A DNA stretch of 64,000 nt from Aquimarina spongiae. GTDB taxonomy: Bacteria > Bacteroidota > Bacteroidia > Flavobacteriales > Flavobacteriaceae. The notes under the pieces were generated by a model, which saw nothing but the letters and a program-made list of their open reading frames with translations, ran no database searches and was not told the DNA's origin. Positions 29,341 through 39,207 of this stretch are shown one piece after another. Within the stretch, counting starts at the first letter, position 1, and each line of letters opens with the position of its first letter. The translations under genes were made by a program, and so were the position numbers. The stretch covers positions 124,001-188,000 of the forward strand of contig NZ_FQYP01000006.1 in NCBI RefSeq assembly GCF_900141785.1. Reading direction: 5' to 3'.

Positions 29341-29777
29341 ATTTTGATCTTATTTCTTCCAGAAACTAACTTGACATAAGTACTGAAATTTCCCGCTTTT
29401 TAAAGAACTAATTTTATCATTAAGTATTTGTTTTCTAGTGTTTTATAAAAGATTTACTTTAGTAAAACTTCAATATTTATGATTAAAATACTGATAAGAA
29501 AACCCTTAAATCAGAATCAAAAGTAAGGTTTTAATATGAAAAACACAACATCTTTTGATTTTATTTCTACAAAAATATCAATTTTTTTTCATTGAATTGT
29601 GTTATTCAACGAATATTTTATGTATTACACCGGATTTATTTGATAGTTTAAATCGGGTTTGTCGGTTTTGGTTTTATGGCGATGTAAGACAACTTTTACT
29701 AATGTTTAAAAGGTTTTCGGAGTGAAATACGAAGATGTTTTATTTTAACATATTTTAACATCAGGAATTCAGATTGT
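29341..29777. other. Non-coding AT-rich gap between two minus-strand genes
   Basis: Together with 29216-29340 this makes 562 bases without a gene. Only very short frames are present (longest plausible about 19 codons). I see no tRNA, repeat or clear terminator after msrA, which ends at 29778 on the same strand. Confidence 0.6.
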
Positions 29778-30443
29778 TTAATGCTTGTCTTTAATAAGAT
29801 GAGGGAATTTTGATTGAAATTTTAACAATCTTGGTATCGAAACATTTCTGATGTATGGATTGTTGGGGTTTCTCTTTTCATAATCTTGGTGATAATCTTC
29901 TCCTATCCAGAACTTTTGGAAAGGAAGAATTTCGGCAGCAATGCTTCTATTTAATTTTTTAGCTAATGCGGATTTCTTTTCTTCAACGATTTTTTTCTGT
30001 TCCTCATTTTGATAAAAGATGATAGATCTGTATTGTGATCCATGATCTGGTCCTTGTCCATTTATCTGAGTAGGGTTTTGAGATCCGAAATAAATGTCCA
30101 CAAGTGTTTCAAATGAAATGACTTCAGGATTGTAGTAAATCTCTACAGCTTCAGCGTGTCCTGTACGTCCAGTGTTGCTGGCTGCATAGGTTGGATTGTC
30201 TGTGTGTCCGCCAGAATATCCCGAAATGGATTCCTTAACTCCTTTTACACTTTCATACACTGCTTCAACACACCAAAAGCATCCGCTTGCAAAATATGCC
30301 CTTTCGTATCCGTCAACAGCTTCAGTTTGCACCGGGGGTAAGTTTTTGAGTGACTCTTGTTTAGGGTTTGCTGTTTGGCTATTGCTTTGACAACTTGTGA
30401 ATAAAAAAAGAATGCCAATAATAAGGTAGTGTGTGTTTTTCAT
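29778..30443 (-). CDS. msrA: Peptide-methionine (S)-S-oxide reductase MsrA, lipoprotein form
   Basis: MsrA repairs oxidised methionine. The 221-residue protein has a lipoprotein signal (LFTSC, C18), so this copy acts outside the cytoplasm. The catalytic motif GCFWCVEAV puts the active Cys at C55 with C58 next to it. Other family motifs are YSGGHTDNPTY, GHAEAVEIYYNP and GSQYRSIIFY. No msrB is adjacent. A TACTTTTG -7 element lies about 65 bases upstream on the minus strand. Confidence 0.95.
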   Translation of the reverse strand: MKNTHYLIIGILFLFTSCQSNSQTANPKQESLKNLPPVQTEAVDGYERAYFASGCFWCVEAVYESVKGVKESISGYSGGHTDNPTYAASNTGRTGHAEAVEIYYNPEVISFETLVDIYFGSQNPTQINGQGPDHGSQYRSIIFYQNEEQKKIVEEKKSALAKKLNRSIAAEILPFQKFWIGEDYHQDYEKRNPNNPYIRNVSIPRLLKFQSKFPHLIKDKH

Positions 30444-30503
30444 AATTCATACATATTTATTACTTGGTCCTCAATAGATATGAAAACTTTCAAGAGCTTT
30501 GAG

Positions 30504-30511
30504 CAAAAGTA
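30504..30511 (-). promoter_or_regulatory. -7 element before msrA
   Basis: On the minus strand this reads TACTTTTG, matching TAnnTTTG, about 60 bases before the msrA start. No -33 TTG was seen. Confidence 0.4.
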
Positions 30512-30552
30512 CATTTTTGCGTAGTGGATAATTCTTAAAATAGGTTTAAAAT

Positions 30553-30583
30553 AAAAATGACTACCCAGATGGATAGTCATTTT
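30553..30583 (-). terminator. Intrinsic terminator after rho
   Basis: A 13-base stem with one mismatch (30554-30566 with 30571-30583) and a 4-base loop ends in a T-run on the minus strand, 22 bases after the rho stop. Confidence 0.75.
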
Positions 30584-30604
30584 GTCAATGATATATAAAA
30601 TGAA

Positions 30605-32263
30605 TTAGCCGTTCATTGATATTAAAAATTCGTCGTTGTTTCGAGTTTGTTTGAAACGTTCGTTAATGAATTCCATCGCCTCTACAGGATTCATATCTGC
30701 AAGGTACTTTCTCATGATCCACATACGCTGGATAGTGGCATCATCTAGCAATAAATCATCTCTTCTTGTGCTACTAGAGATCAAATCAATTGCCGGGAAT
30801 ATACGCTTGTTGGCAATGCGTCTGTCTAATTGCAGTTCCATATTACCAGTTCCTTTGAATTCCTCAAAGATTACTTCGTCCATTTTTGAGCCTGTTTCAG
30901 TAAGGGCAGTAGCGATGATAGAAAGAGATCCTCCTCCTTCAATATTACGTGCCGCTCCAAAGAAACGTTTTGGTTTGTGTAGTGCATTTGCATCAACACC
31001 ACCACTCAATATTTTTCCACTGGCTGGTTGTACGGTGTTATATGCTCTTGCCAGACGTGTTATAGAATCCAAAAGTATAACTACATCATGACCGCATTCT
31101 ACAAGGCGCTTAGCTTTTTCCAGAACAATATTAGCTACTTTTACATGCTCATTAGCTTCTTTGTCAAAAGTAGAAGCAATCACTTCACCTTTTACATTAC
31201 GCTGCATATCTGTAACTTCTTCCGGTCTTTCGTCTATAAGCAGAATCATTTGGTATACCTCAGGATGATTTGCGGCAATAGCGTTAGCAACATCCTTAAG
31301 TAGCATTGTTTTACCCGTTTTAGGTTGTGATACAATCATACCACGTTGTCCTTTTCCGATAGGAGCGAATAGATCCATAATTCTTGTAGAAATAGTACTT
31401 TGTTTTTCTGCAAGTTTGAATTTTTCCTGTGGAAATAATGGAGTAAGGTGTTCAAAAGAAACGCGATCTCTTACTACTTGAGGGTCTAGGCCATTAATTT
31501 TGTTAACCTTAATAAGGGGGAAGTACTTTTCTCCTTCTTTAGGAGGTCTTACTTGCCCTAATACGGTATCTCCAGTTTTAAGACCAAAAAGTCGTATTTG
31601 TGATTGAGATACATAAATATCGTCCGGAGAAGATAGGTAATTGTAGTCGCTGGATCTTAAGAATCCATAACCATCTTGCATAATGTCTAAAACACCTTCA
31701 CTTTCGATAATAGCATCAAATTCGTAATCAGGTTCCTTATAACGATTTCTGTTATCACGGTTCCCGTTATTGTCTCTATTATTGTTGTTATTATTGTCTT
31801 TTTTATTTCCTCTGCCTTTTTGATTAGACTTTTCTGTATTTTTATTTCTGTTGTCTTTTTTGTCGTCCTTTTTTGGTTGAGGAGTATTTTCTTCTTTTGT
31901 TTCTTTTTTTGGATTGTTGTTTTCCTCAGAAACTTTAGGAGATGAGGTGGTGGTGTTAGTATTGTTGTTTGCCTGTTCATTCTTGCCGTCATTGGCAGTA
32001 GTGTTTGTTCCCTCCGGTTTTCTCGTTCGTGGTCTTCTTTGTCTTTGGGGAGCAGGCTTTTTTTGTGCTTTCTCACCAGTAGTAGCTTTTGGCTCCTTTG
32101 CTGTTGTTTCTTTTAAGGCGTCAGGATTTGCAGCCTGATGATCCAAAATTTGATATACCAGATCTAATTTCTTCAAAGAACGGTATTTGGGTACATTAAG
32201 GCTTTTTGCAATTTCCTGCAATTCAGGAAGCTTCTTCGCTTTTAATTCTGAAATTTCTAACAT
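30605..32263 (-). CDS. rho: Transcription termination factor Rho with a large N-terminal insertion
   Basis: Rho is a hexameric RNA helicase that ends transcription. The 552-residue protein begins with a SAP/Rho-N domain (about 1-47). Then comes a long low-complexity stretch (about 50-180) rich in Asn, Lys, Arg and Thr. The RNA-binding cold-shock-like domain follows (about 185-260) and the ATPase core with [11 protein letters not shown] and [23 protein letters not shown]. All core motifs are intact. The extra stretch resembles the extended disordered Rho domains of Bacteroidota and explains the length over the roughly 420-residue E. coli form. A TATACTTG sequence (32399-32392, minus) is one base off a -7 element. 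Confidence 0.97.
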   Translation of the reverse strand: MLEISELKAKKLPELQEIAKSLNVPKYRSLKKLDLVYQILDHQAANPDALKETTAKEPKATTGEKAQKKPAPQRQRRPRTRKPEGTNTTANDGKNEQANNNTNTTTSSPKVSEENNNPKKETKEENTPQPKKDDKKDNRNKNTEKSNQKGRGNKKDNNNNNNRDNNGNRDNRNRYKEPDYEFDAIIESEGVLDIMQDGYGFLRSSDYNYLSSPDDIYVSQSQIRLFGLKTGDTVLGQVRPPKEGEKYFPLIKVNKINGLDPQVVRDRVSFEHLTPLFPQEKFKLAEKQSTISTRIMDLFAPIGKGQRGMIVSQPKTGKTMLLKDVANAIAANHPEVYQMILLIDERPEEVTDMQRNVKGEVIASTFDKEANEHVKVANIVLEKAKRLVECGHDVVILLDSITRLARAYNTVQPASGKILSGGVDANALHKPKRFFGAARNIEGGGSLSIIATALTETGSKMDEVIFEEFKGTGNMELQLDRRIANKRIFPAIDLISSSTRRDDLLLDDATIQRMWIMRKYLADMNPVEAMEFINERFKQTRNNDEFLISMNG

Positions 32264-32444
32264 TTAAATGTGTTATATAATTTACGTTTGATATAAATTT
32301 TCTTAGGTATAAATTTCTAAAGAAGAATTCTATGAAAATTTTATTTTGAAGGTAAGTAACCTTGATTGAACGGGTTACAGATTTTGTGCTGCAAGTATAC
32401 GACTTTATTTTTAATTTTTAAGCTTATTTATAAAAAGAAACTCT

Positions 32445-32452
32445 TATTTTTG
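32445..32452 (+). promoter_or_regulatory. -7 element before the DUF4293 gene
   Basis: TATTTTTG matches TAnnTTTG, 24 bases before the start codon. TTA stands at the -33 position. Confidence 0.45.
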
Positions 32453-32475
32453 CTTTCCCGTAAGAAAAAGTTGTA

Positions 32476-32886
32476 ATGCTACAAAGAATTCAAACAATAT
32501 ACCTGTTATTAGCTGCCATAGTATGTGGTGGTTTAAGTATGATGTTTCCTTATGGATTCGATCAACAAGGAGTAGAATTATTTGTAAAACAACAGCCTCT
32601 ATTAATAGGTTTGTGTTTTGGATCTGCAGCCTTGTCTTTGGGTAGTATTTTTTTGTTTAAAAATAGAAAGCTTCAATTTGTGTTGGGGCGTATCAATATC
32701 TTATTAAACTTTATTTTACTAGGAGTATTTGTTTATTGGTCTCTAACTATATCTGGAGAAACTGTAGTTTCTGAGAAAGGTATTGGGATGCTGATTCCTA
32801 TTATTTCTATCGTTTTATTAGTGTTGGCGAACAAAGCCATTAAAAAGGATGAAGATCTTGTAAAATCTGTTGATCGATTACGATAA
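32476..32886 (+). CDS. DUF4293 membrane protein
   Basis: This 136-residue protein has four hydrophobic segments (near 7-24, 43-60, 68-86 and 104-122) and matches DUF4293, a Bacteroidota family found next to rho. It opens with MLQRIQTIYLLLAAI. It is divergent from rho. The function of the family is not known; it is a small inner-membrane protein. Confidence 0.82.
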   Translation: MLQRIQTIYLLLAAIVCGGLSMMFPYGFDQQGVELFVKQQPLLIGLCFGSAALSLGSIFLFKNRKLQFVLGRINILLNFILLGVFVYWSLTISGETVVSEKGIGMLIPIISIVLLVLANKAIKKDEDLVKSVDRLR

Positions 32887-32915
32887 ACCTAACATCTTAG
32901 TAGTATTAGTGCGTT

Positions 32916-32950
32916 AAAACCCGGAGTATGCCAACTTCGGGTTTTATTTT
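32916..32950 (+). terminator. Terminator shared by two convergent genes
   Basis: A 12-base stem AAAACCCGGAGT / ACTTCGGGTTTT (one G-T pair) is followed by a T-run. It lies between the DUF4293 gene and the end of the phosphoesterase gene (32944), which it overlaps. Confidence 0.7.
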
Positions 32951-33438
32951 TTTCCGAGTTCTACAACTTCAAGGTTTTCTATTGCTCCATTATGAACTGT
33001 GAAACGAAGCATGGTTCTAACTTTGTGAAAACCATGTTTCCCAGCTGCGCCTGGATTCATATGTAATAATCCATTTTTAGGATCAGGGATTACTTTAAGA
33101 ATATGAGAGTGACCACAGATAAAAAGCTTGGGCGGGTTGTTTTGGATTTCATCTCTGGTTTGCGGATTGTATTTTGGAGGGTACCCACCGATATGTGTGA
33201 TCCAAACTGAGACTCCTTCACAAACAAAACGCTGATGTAGCGGGAAGGTTGCTCTTGCTTTACTGTCGTCTATGTTACCATATACCCCTCTTAGTGTAGT
33301 AAGTGCTTCAATAGCGTCGGTAACTTTTAGGTCTCCAATGTCGCCTGCATGCCAAACTTCATCAGCTTCTTTTGCATAATGTAGGATTCGCTCATCGATA
33401 TAGCTGTGGGTGTCGCTTAATAAAAGAATTTTTTTCAA
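32944..33438 (-). CDS. YfcE/MJ0936-type metallophosphoesterase
   Basis: This 164-residue calcineurin-like phosphoesterase has metal-binding residues in LLSDTHSY (D9, H11), HAGDIGD, GNIDD and CGHSHIL. The family hydrolyses phosphodiesters, but the natural substrate is unknown. The start codon at 33438 is TTG (MKKILLLSDTH). No upstream ATG fits, and the family N-terminus begins at this point. It is divergent from truA. Confidence 0.9.
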   Translation of the reverse strand: MKKILLLSDTHSYIDERILHYAKEADEVWHAGDIGDLKVTDAIEALTTLRGVYGNIDDSKARATFPLHQRFVCEGVSVWITHIGGYPPKYNPQTRDEIQNNPPKLFICGHSHILKVIPDPKNGLLHMNPGAAGKHGFHKVRTMLRFTVHNGAIENLEVVELGKK

Positions 33439-33493
33439 AATAGTAGAATTAAATAGGGAATCAAGAAGTGCGATAAATCTCTATTTTTAGAGT

Positions 33494-33501
33494 TATATTT
33501 G
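33494..33501 (+). promoter_or_regulatory. -7 element before truA
   Basis: TATATTTG matches TAnnTTTG, 29 bases before the truA start. Confidence 0.45.
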
Positions 33502-33530
33502 CTTCCGATTTTATGCAAAAATAAAATACT

Positions 33531-34295
33531 TTGAGATACTTTTTAGAACTTTCTTATAATGGTGTTCCTTATCATGGATGGCAGCGGCAACCGAATGCTA
33601 TTTCTGTTCAGGAGGTAATTGAAAAAGGTTTGTCTACTGTTCTTAGAACTACGATTGATATTGTTGGTGCAGGAAGAACGGATACAGGGGTTCATGCCAA
33701 ACAAATTATGGCTCATTTCGATATTGAAAAAGATATAGATTCTGAAGATTTAAAATATAAATTGAACTCTATTTTGCCTCCAGAGATAGCGGTAAGAAAC
33801 GTACAAGAAGTAGCGGTAAATGCACATGCGAGATTTGATGCAGTAAGTAGATCTTATGAGTATCATCTTACACTGGCAAAGAATCCTTTTGTGTTGGATA
33901 AATCCTATTATTTCAAGAAGAAACTGGATATAGATAGCATGAATGAAGCTGCTAAATTACTGTTAAACTATACCAATTTTAAATGCTTTAGTAAGTCCAA
34001 AACCGATGTAAAAACGTATAATTGTACCATTACTGAAGCATATTGGAAAAAATATGGTGATGATTTGGTCTTCTCGATTTCAGCAAATCGTTTTCTGCGT
34101 AATATGGTAAGAGCGATTGTTGGTACACTTATAGAAATTGGTGAAGGTAAATTAGCAGTTGGTGATTTGATTACCATAATTAAAAGTGAGGATCGTAGTA
34201 GAGCAGGGTATTCAGTCCCGGCTCATGGATTATACCTTACTAATGTTCAATATCCTGATAATATTTATCAACTAAATGGCAGAAAAGAGCGGTAA
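33531..34295 (+). CDS. truA: tRNA pseudouridine synthase A
   Basis: TruA makes pseudouridine at positions 38-40 of tRNA. The 254-residue protein has the motif YNGVPYHGWQRQPNAISVQ and the catalytic Asp at D51 in GAGRTDTGVHA. The C-terminal part contains FLRNMVRAIVGTLIEIGEGK. The first codon is TTG (MRYFLELSYNG). The reading frame has no better start. The final 20 bases overlap the ABC transporter gene. Confidence 0.96.
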   Translation: MRYFLELSYNGVPYHGWQRQPNAISVQEVIEKGLSTVLRTTIDIVGAGRTDTGVHAKQIMAHFDIEKDIDSEDLKYKLNSILPPEIAVRNVQEVAVNAHARFDAVSRSYEYHLTLAKNPFVLDKSYYFKKKLDIDSMNEAAKLLLNYTNFKCFSKSKTDVKTYNCTITEAYWKKYGDDLVFSISANRFLRNMVRAIVGTLIEIGEGKLAVGDLITIIKSEDRSRAGYSVPAHGLYLTNVQYPDNIYQLNGRKER

Positions 34296-36033
34296 AGCAT
34301 TTGATTTCAGACTTTTTAAACGGTTGATTTCATATACCCAACCCTATCGGTTTACATTTTATTTTGTTGCTTTCGCAGCAATTATGCTATCGATCTTTGG
34401 TGTATTACGTCCTTATTTATTACAGCAGGTAATCGATAAGACCATTATACCCAAAGACGGAGGGTTATTGGTGTACTTTATTTCTTTGATGGTTGGAGTG
34501 CTGTTTCTAGAAGTGATTTCTCAGTTTCTGTTCATTTATTTTGCTAACTGGTTAGGACAACAGGTAATTCTGGATCTTAGAATCAAGCTGTTTCGACATA
34601 TGTTGGGCTTCAAGAAACAGTATTATGATAAATCTGCTGTTGGACGTTTGGTAACGAGGGCAGTAAGTGATATTGAAACCATAGCAAGTATATTTAGCCA
34701 AGGGTTATTTATGATCATCAGTGATCTTCTTAAAATGCTGGTTATATTGGGATATATGTTCTATCAGAGTTGGCAACTTACGCTTTTAGTATTGGTGATA
34801 TTACCTCTGATTGTATACGCAACCCGAGTTTTTCAGAAGAAGATGAAAGCTGCTTTTGAAGAAGTAAGAACACAAGTTTCTAATCTTAATTCTTTTGTGC
34901 AGGAACGTATCACAGGAATGAAGATTGTACAACTGTTTACTCGAGAAGAGACTGAATACACTAATTTTAAAGAAATTAATGAAAAGCATAAAAAAGGTTG
35001 GATAAAAACGGTTTGGTATAATTCTATCTTTTTTCCTATTGCAGAAATGTCAAGTTCTGTAACGATTGGACTTATTGTTTGGTTTGGAGGACTAAAAGCA
35101 GCGCAAGGTGATGTGATTACCTTGGGGGTAGTAGTAGCATTTATAGAATTGTCTCAAATGTTGTTCAGACCATTACGTCAGATAGCTGATAAGTTCAATA
35201 CCTTGCAAATGGGAATGGTAGCAGCCAACAGGGTTTTTGCTGTATTGGATACAGAGGCAATTATCGAAAATAAAGGAGCAATTAATTTAGAGAAAGTTCG
35301 AGGAGATATAGATTTTGATGATGTACGATTTAGTTATCTTGAGGGAGAAGAAGTACTTAAGGGGATTTCTCTAAGTGTAAAAGCTGGAGAAACGGTAGCG
35401 ATTGTAGGGGCTACAGGAGCTGGAAAATCTACCATCATTAATTTGTTAAGTAGGTTTTATGAAATCGATAGTGGTACGATTTCTATCGATAAAACAGATA
35501 TTAAAACGGTCTCATTACCATCACTTCGTAGTCATATTGCGGTAGTGCTTCAGGATGTGTTTTTGTTTGCGGATACCATATTAAATAATATTACGCTCAA
35601 TAATCCAGAAATTACAGAAGAACAGGTGCAGGCTGCAGCCAAAGAGATTGGGATTCATGACTTTATTATGAGTCTTCCCGAGGGGTATCACTATAATGTA
35701 AAAGAAAGAGGAGTGATGCTGTCCTCTGGTCAAAGGCAATTAATCTCATTTTTGAGAGCTTATGTCACTAATCCAGGTATTTTGGTATTGGATGAAGCCA
35801 CCTCTTCAATCGATTCTCATAGTGAACAACTAATCCAAGATGCTACCGATAAAATAACAAAAGGAAGAACTTCTATAGTTATCGCACATCGATTAGCAAC
35901 AATCAAAAATGCTGACAAAATTATAGTTATGGATCAAGGAACCATAGTAGAACAAGGTAATCACAATGAACTCTTGAAAATTAGTGATGGATACTACCGT
36001 AACTTGTATGAGGTGCAGTTTGCCGAAGTGTAA
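34276..36033 (+). CDS. ABC exporter, fused permease and ATPase (MsbA/MdlB-like)
   Basis: This 585-residue half-transporter has a six-helix membrane domain (about 20-330) and an ATPase domain with intact motifs. These are Walker A (GATGAGKSTI), the signature LSSGQRQL, Walker B with catalytic Glu (ILVLDEATSSIDS) and the H-loop (IVIAHRLATIK). The substrate is unknown, with lipids, peptides or drugs as typical cargo. It overlaps truA by 20 bases, so the two are likely translated together. It ends 10 bases before the convergent DUF3667 gene. Confidence 0.92.
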   Translation: MAEKSGKAFDFRLFKRLISYTQPYRFTFYFVAFAAIMLSIFGVLRPYLLQQVIDKTIIPKDGGLLVYFISLMVGVLFLEVISQFLFIYFANWLGQQVILDLRIKLFRHMLGFKKQYYDKSAVGRLVTRAVSDIETIASIFSQGLFMIISDLLKMLVILGYMFYQSWQLTLLVLVILPLIVYATRVFQKKMKAAFEEVRTQVSNLNSFVQERITGMKIVQLFTREETEYTNFKEINEKHKKGWIKTVWYNSIFFPIAEMSSSVTIGLIVWFGGLKAAQGDVITLGVVVAFIELSQMLFRPLRQIADKFNTLQMGMVAANRVFAVLDTEAIIENKGAINLEKVRGDIDFDDVRFSYLEGEEVLKGISLSVKAGETVAIVGATGAGKSTIINLLSRFYEIDSGTISIDKTDIKTVSLPSLRSHIAVVLQDVFLFADTILNNITLNNPEITEEQVQAAAKEIGIHDFIMSLPEGYHYNVKERGVMLSSGQRQLISFLRAYVTNPGILVLDEATSSIDSHSEQLIQDATDKITKGRTSIVIAHRLATIKNADKIIVMDQGTIVEQGNHNELLKISDGYYRNLYEVQFAEV

Positions 36034-36043
36034 TTTGTGATAA

Positions 36044-36847
36044 TTAGAATAGCATTGCGGTTTCGTTGTTAAACTTTCCTTCCATTGCAGCCATAGCGAT
36101 ACCGATGATGATTGCTACAAAAAATAATATCAGAGAAAGTACAAAAAGTATTAAAAGGAATTTTAGAGTTTTCAGTGTGGTTTGTTTCCAATTTAAATGA
36201 TATAAGGATTTAAATGTGAAAATGCTATATATAAAAATGAAGAGTATTGAATAAAAAGAGATATCCTTGTACTGAAATCCAAACGCCAAAAGTATCATTA
36301 TAGGAACAAACATTACAATAGCTACATGGGCATTGATGTACATATTGATTACAATATGCTCGGTAAAGTTATATTTCTTATAATTTGAAAATACTTTTTT
36401 AGAGATCAAGGCATAGAGAGGTATCAGGGCAAAACTTGAAATCCCCTGGTAATCATATAACATGTCATAGAAAGTGGTTATCCATTCTTGATCCTCTTTG
36501 ATGGTACTCAAATCAACAATAGGCTGATTAAAATACTTTTTTAAAGAAAAAAGGGTGAGACCATTTAATGTGATCGAAATCAAAAAATAAGAAATTACAT
36601 TTATGTATTTTTTACGCACCCCGTTAATAAATCCATCAATAACATCATGAGGGTTAATCATTAGGTCTTTAATGGTTCTAACTAAAGAATTGTCTATGTT
36701 GAAATATTTTTCAGTAAGTTCTTCGGTGAGGTTTCTGAATGTAATACGTTTAGTAATCTTTTTTGCGCCACAATCGGGGCAAAAATTATGATGTTCAACT
36801 TGGGTTCCACAGTTTTTACAATTGGAAATAGGAATCAATTTACTCAT
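36044..36847 (-). CDS. DUF3667 zinc-ribbon membrane protein
   Basis: This 267-residue protein opens with a zinc ribbon (C10-x2-C13 ... C23-x2-C26, NCKNCG and CPDCG). Membrane segments lie near 85-105, 140-158, 170-190, 197-213 and 228-255. It matches DUF3667. Its start codon overlaps the cdaA stop by one base, so it is read with the diadenylate cyclase. A link to c-di-AMP signalling is suggested by position only. Confidence 0.82.
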   Translation of the reverse strand: MSKLIPISNCKNCGTQVEHHNFCPDCGAKKITKRITFRNLTEELTEKYFNIDNSLVRTIKDLMINPHDVIDGFINGVRKKYINVISYFLISITLNGLTLFSLKKYFNQPIVDLSTIKEDQEWITTFYDMLYDYQGISSFALIPLYALISKKVFSNYKKYNFTEHIVINMYINAHVAIVMFVPIMILLAFGFQYKDISFYSILFIFIYSIFTFKSLYHLNWKQTTLKTLKFLLILFVLSLILFFVAIIIGIAMAAMEGKFNNETAMLF

Positions 36848-37623
36848 TAACTCAAGTCTCTTTTTATTTTTTCAATTAGTTCTTCTTCGGTTTTAAAAAT
36901 GACAAATTCACCATTTTTGATGTAGGAAAGTTTGCCGGTTTCTTCACTTACTACCAGAGCAAGGGCATCTGTCTTTTCGGTAATCCCAACTGCAGCTCTA
37001 TGTCGAAGTCCAAAACGCAAAGGCATTGTGCTTTCCTGGGTAACGGGTAAAATTACTCGAGTCGCCAAAATGTGATTGTCTTCTATTACCATAGCCCCAT
37101 CATGCAACGGACTGTTTTTGTAAAAAATACTTTCTATGATTGGTGTATTGACCAATATGTTCATGGCATCACCAGAAGTTTTTACAAAATCCAAAGATGT
37201 ATTTCTTTTAATAACAATAAGGGCACCCGTATAAGTAACGGCCATGCTCTTGCAGGCCTCTACTACAGCTTTTACATTAGTTACACTATCTTCGGGCGTA
37301 TCTCTTATAAATTTGAGTTGCCTTAGAAACTTTCTTCTCCTACCAAAATTGGTAGATCCAATCATCAACAGAAATTTTCTGATTTCTTGCTGGAAAACAA
37401 CAATCAAGGCAAACATTCCAACACCAATAAATTCGCCCAAAACACTACTCAGCATCTCCATAGCCAGAAACTGAGTGAGTTTCCAAACCAGGTAAATAAT
37501 AACGATCCCAATAAAGATGTTGATTGCCGCAGTACCTTTAACCAACTTATAGATATAGTACAATAGAAAAGCAACAAGTACAATATCTAATATATCAAGT
37601 ATTCTTAGGTTGATTAAATCCAA
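36847..37623 (-). CDS. cdaA: Diadenylate cyclase CdaA
   Basis: CdaA makes the second messenger c-di-AMP from two ATP. The 258-residue protein has three membrane helices (about 11-90) followed by the DAC domain with PLHDGAMVI and GLRHRAAVGITE, which carry the catalytic DGA and RHR signatures. It lies between folP and the DUF3667 gene on one strand. folP is 31 bases before it. No phosphodiesterase gene is nearby. Confidence 0.95.
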   Translation of the reverse strand: MDLINLRILDILDIVLVAFLLYYIYKLVKGTAAINIFIGIVIIYLVWKLTQFLAMEMLSSVLGEFIGVGMFALIVVFQQEIRKFLLMIGSTNFGRRRKFLRQLKFIRDTPEDSVTNVKAVVEACKSMAVTYTGALIVIKRNTSLDFVKTSGDAMNILVNTPIIESIFYKNSPLHDGAMVIEDNHILATRVILPVTQESTMPLRFGLRHRAAVGITEKTDALALVVSEETGKLSYIKNGEFVIFKTEEELIEKIKRDLS

Positions 37624-37654
37624 AAGCTCGGTGTTTTTGTAAAAATAGAAAAAA

Positions 37655-38479
37655 TTAACTTTTTAGTGCATTGATTAAAGAAACACATTCTACAGCTTCT
37701 TTTACATCATGGACTCTTAAAATGGAAGCTCCATGGATTAAGGCTATTGTATTTAAGCTAGTAGTCCCATTTAGCGCTGCAGTAGAATCGATATCCAATG
37801 TTTTGTAAATCATAGATTTCCTGGATAAGCCTGCTAAGATGGGTAACTTATGAAATTGTAGAATTTCTAGATGTTTTAATAACTCAAAATTTTGGGCTAC
37901 GTTTTTTGCAAACCCAAAACCTGGATCAATAATGATGTCATCAATTCCATGTTTTCTTGCTGTAGCTATACGTTCAGAAAAATATAAGTTAATATCTTTA
38001 AGGAGGTTGTCATATAGGTTTAAGGTTTTCATGGTTTGTGGTGTACCTTTCATATGCATCATGATGTAAGGGACTTTGAGATCTCCAACCACAGGGACCA
38101 TCTCTGTATCCAAATTACCAGCAGAAATATCGTTAACTAGAGCTGCACCGGCTAGTATGCATTGTTTTGCAATAGCACTTCTAAATGTGTCAATGGAGAG
38201 CAGGATTTCTGGAAACTTTACAACCAACAACTCAATAATAGGTAGGATTCTTGCTTTTTCTTCTTCCTCAGAAATGTGATCTGCTCCAGGTCGAGAAGAA
38301 TATGCGCCTACGTCTATGAATGTAGCTCCTTCTTTCAACATTTTTTCGGTTTGTAGCAAAATTTGATCTTCGTTTTTGTATTTGCCTCCGTCATAAAATG
38401 AGTCTGGAGTGATATTGAGTATTCCCATTACTTTTGGGCTGGATAAATCAATTAAAGAACCTTTACAGTTTATTGTCAT
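37655..38479 (-). CDS. folP: Dihydropteroate synthase
   Basis: FolP joins p-aminobenzoate and dihydropterin pyrophosphate in folate synthesis and is the sulfonamide target. The 274-residue protein has the signatures MGILNITPDSFYDGG, ATFIDVGAYSSRPGA and DPGFGFAKN. It heads the folP-cdaA-DUF3667 unit. It is divergent from the DUF1599 gene with a 93-base gap. Confidence 0.96.
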   Translation of the reverse strand: MTINCKGSLIDLSSPKVMGILNITPDSFYDGGKYKNEDQILLQTEKMLKEGATFIDVGAYSSRPGADHISEEEEKARILPIIELLVVKFPEILLSIDTFRSAIAKQCILAGAALVNDISAGNLDTEMVPVVGDLKVPYIMMHMKGTPQTMKTLNLYDNLLKDINLYFSERIATARKHGIDDIIIDPGFGFAKNVAQNFELLKHLEILQFHKLPILAGLSRKSMIYKTLDIDSTAALNGTTSLNTIALIHGASILRVHDVKEAVECVSLINALKS

Positions 38480-38572
38480 TATGAAGTTTTGAGGTTTTTT
38501 ATTTCTAAACTTGAGCTATGATTTTTTTAATTCCCATATTAAAGCGAAATTTACGCAAAATTCAACAGTTAT

Positions 38573-39121
38573 ATGCAAGATACTTCGATACAATATGATG
38601 AAGTAATTAGCACATGTCGAGATCTATTCATCAAGAAAATGAAGGATTACGGCAGTGCTTGGAGAATCCTTAGACTTCCCTCGTTAACAGATCAAATTTT
38701 TATAAAAGCGCAACGTATACGAAGTCTTCAGGAAAATGCGGTGCGAAAGGTTGATGAAGGAGAAGTGCCAGAATTTATAGGGATTATCAATTATAGTATT
38801 ATGGCTCTTGTGCAAATAGAAAAAGGGATTGTTGATCAACCAGATTTAGATGTAGAGGAAGCTACTGCTTTGTATGATAAACATATCTTGATAACCAAGG
38901 AGTTGATGATGAATAAGAATCATGATTATGGCGAAGCTTGGCGAGATATGAGAGTAAGTTCGCTAACAGATTTAATCATTCAGAAATTATTGCGGGTAAA
39001 GCAAATAGAAGACAATAAAGGGAAAACTCTGGTTAGTGAAGGTATCGATGCCAATTATCAGGATATGATCAATTATGCAGTGTTTGCGATGATTCATCTT
39101 GGAGAAGAAGATAAAAAATAG
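38573..39121 (+). CDS. DUF1599 protein
   Basis: This 182-residue soluble protein is built of two similar halves, each with a KxxDYGxAWR motif (KMKDYGSAWRIL near 23-34 and KNHDYGEAWRDM further on) and a following SSLTD-I-Q-LR segment. It matches DUF1599, often found beside folP. The function is unknown; the repeated Tyr-Gly-x-Ala-Trp core suggests a ligand-binding pair. Confidence 0.82.
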   Translation: MQDTSIQYDEVISTCRDLFIKKMKDYGSAWRILRLPSLTDQIFIKAQRIRSLQENAVRKVDEGEVPEFIGIINYSIMALVQIEKGIVDQPDLDVEEATALYDKHILITKELMMNKNHDYGEAWRDMRVSSLTDLIIQKLLRVKQIEDNKGKTLVSEGIDANYQDMINYAVFAMIHLGEEDKK

Positions 39122-39207
39122 GTATAAAATAGTGTTAAACTAAAAATAACAATCTACAATCCACACTATATTGTGCAGGATTTCCCTAAAAATAATCACA
39201 TCATCAC

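Noticed and set aside
31687..32076. Second minus-strand frame within rho
   Set aside because: It comes from the low-complexity part of rho read in another frame.
31914..32138. Plus-strand hydrophobic frame opposite rho
   Set aside because: Antisense of the Asn/Lys/Arg/Thr-rich stretch, which gives a hydrophobic reading by chance.
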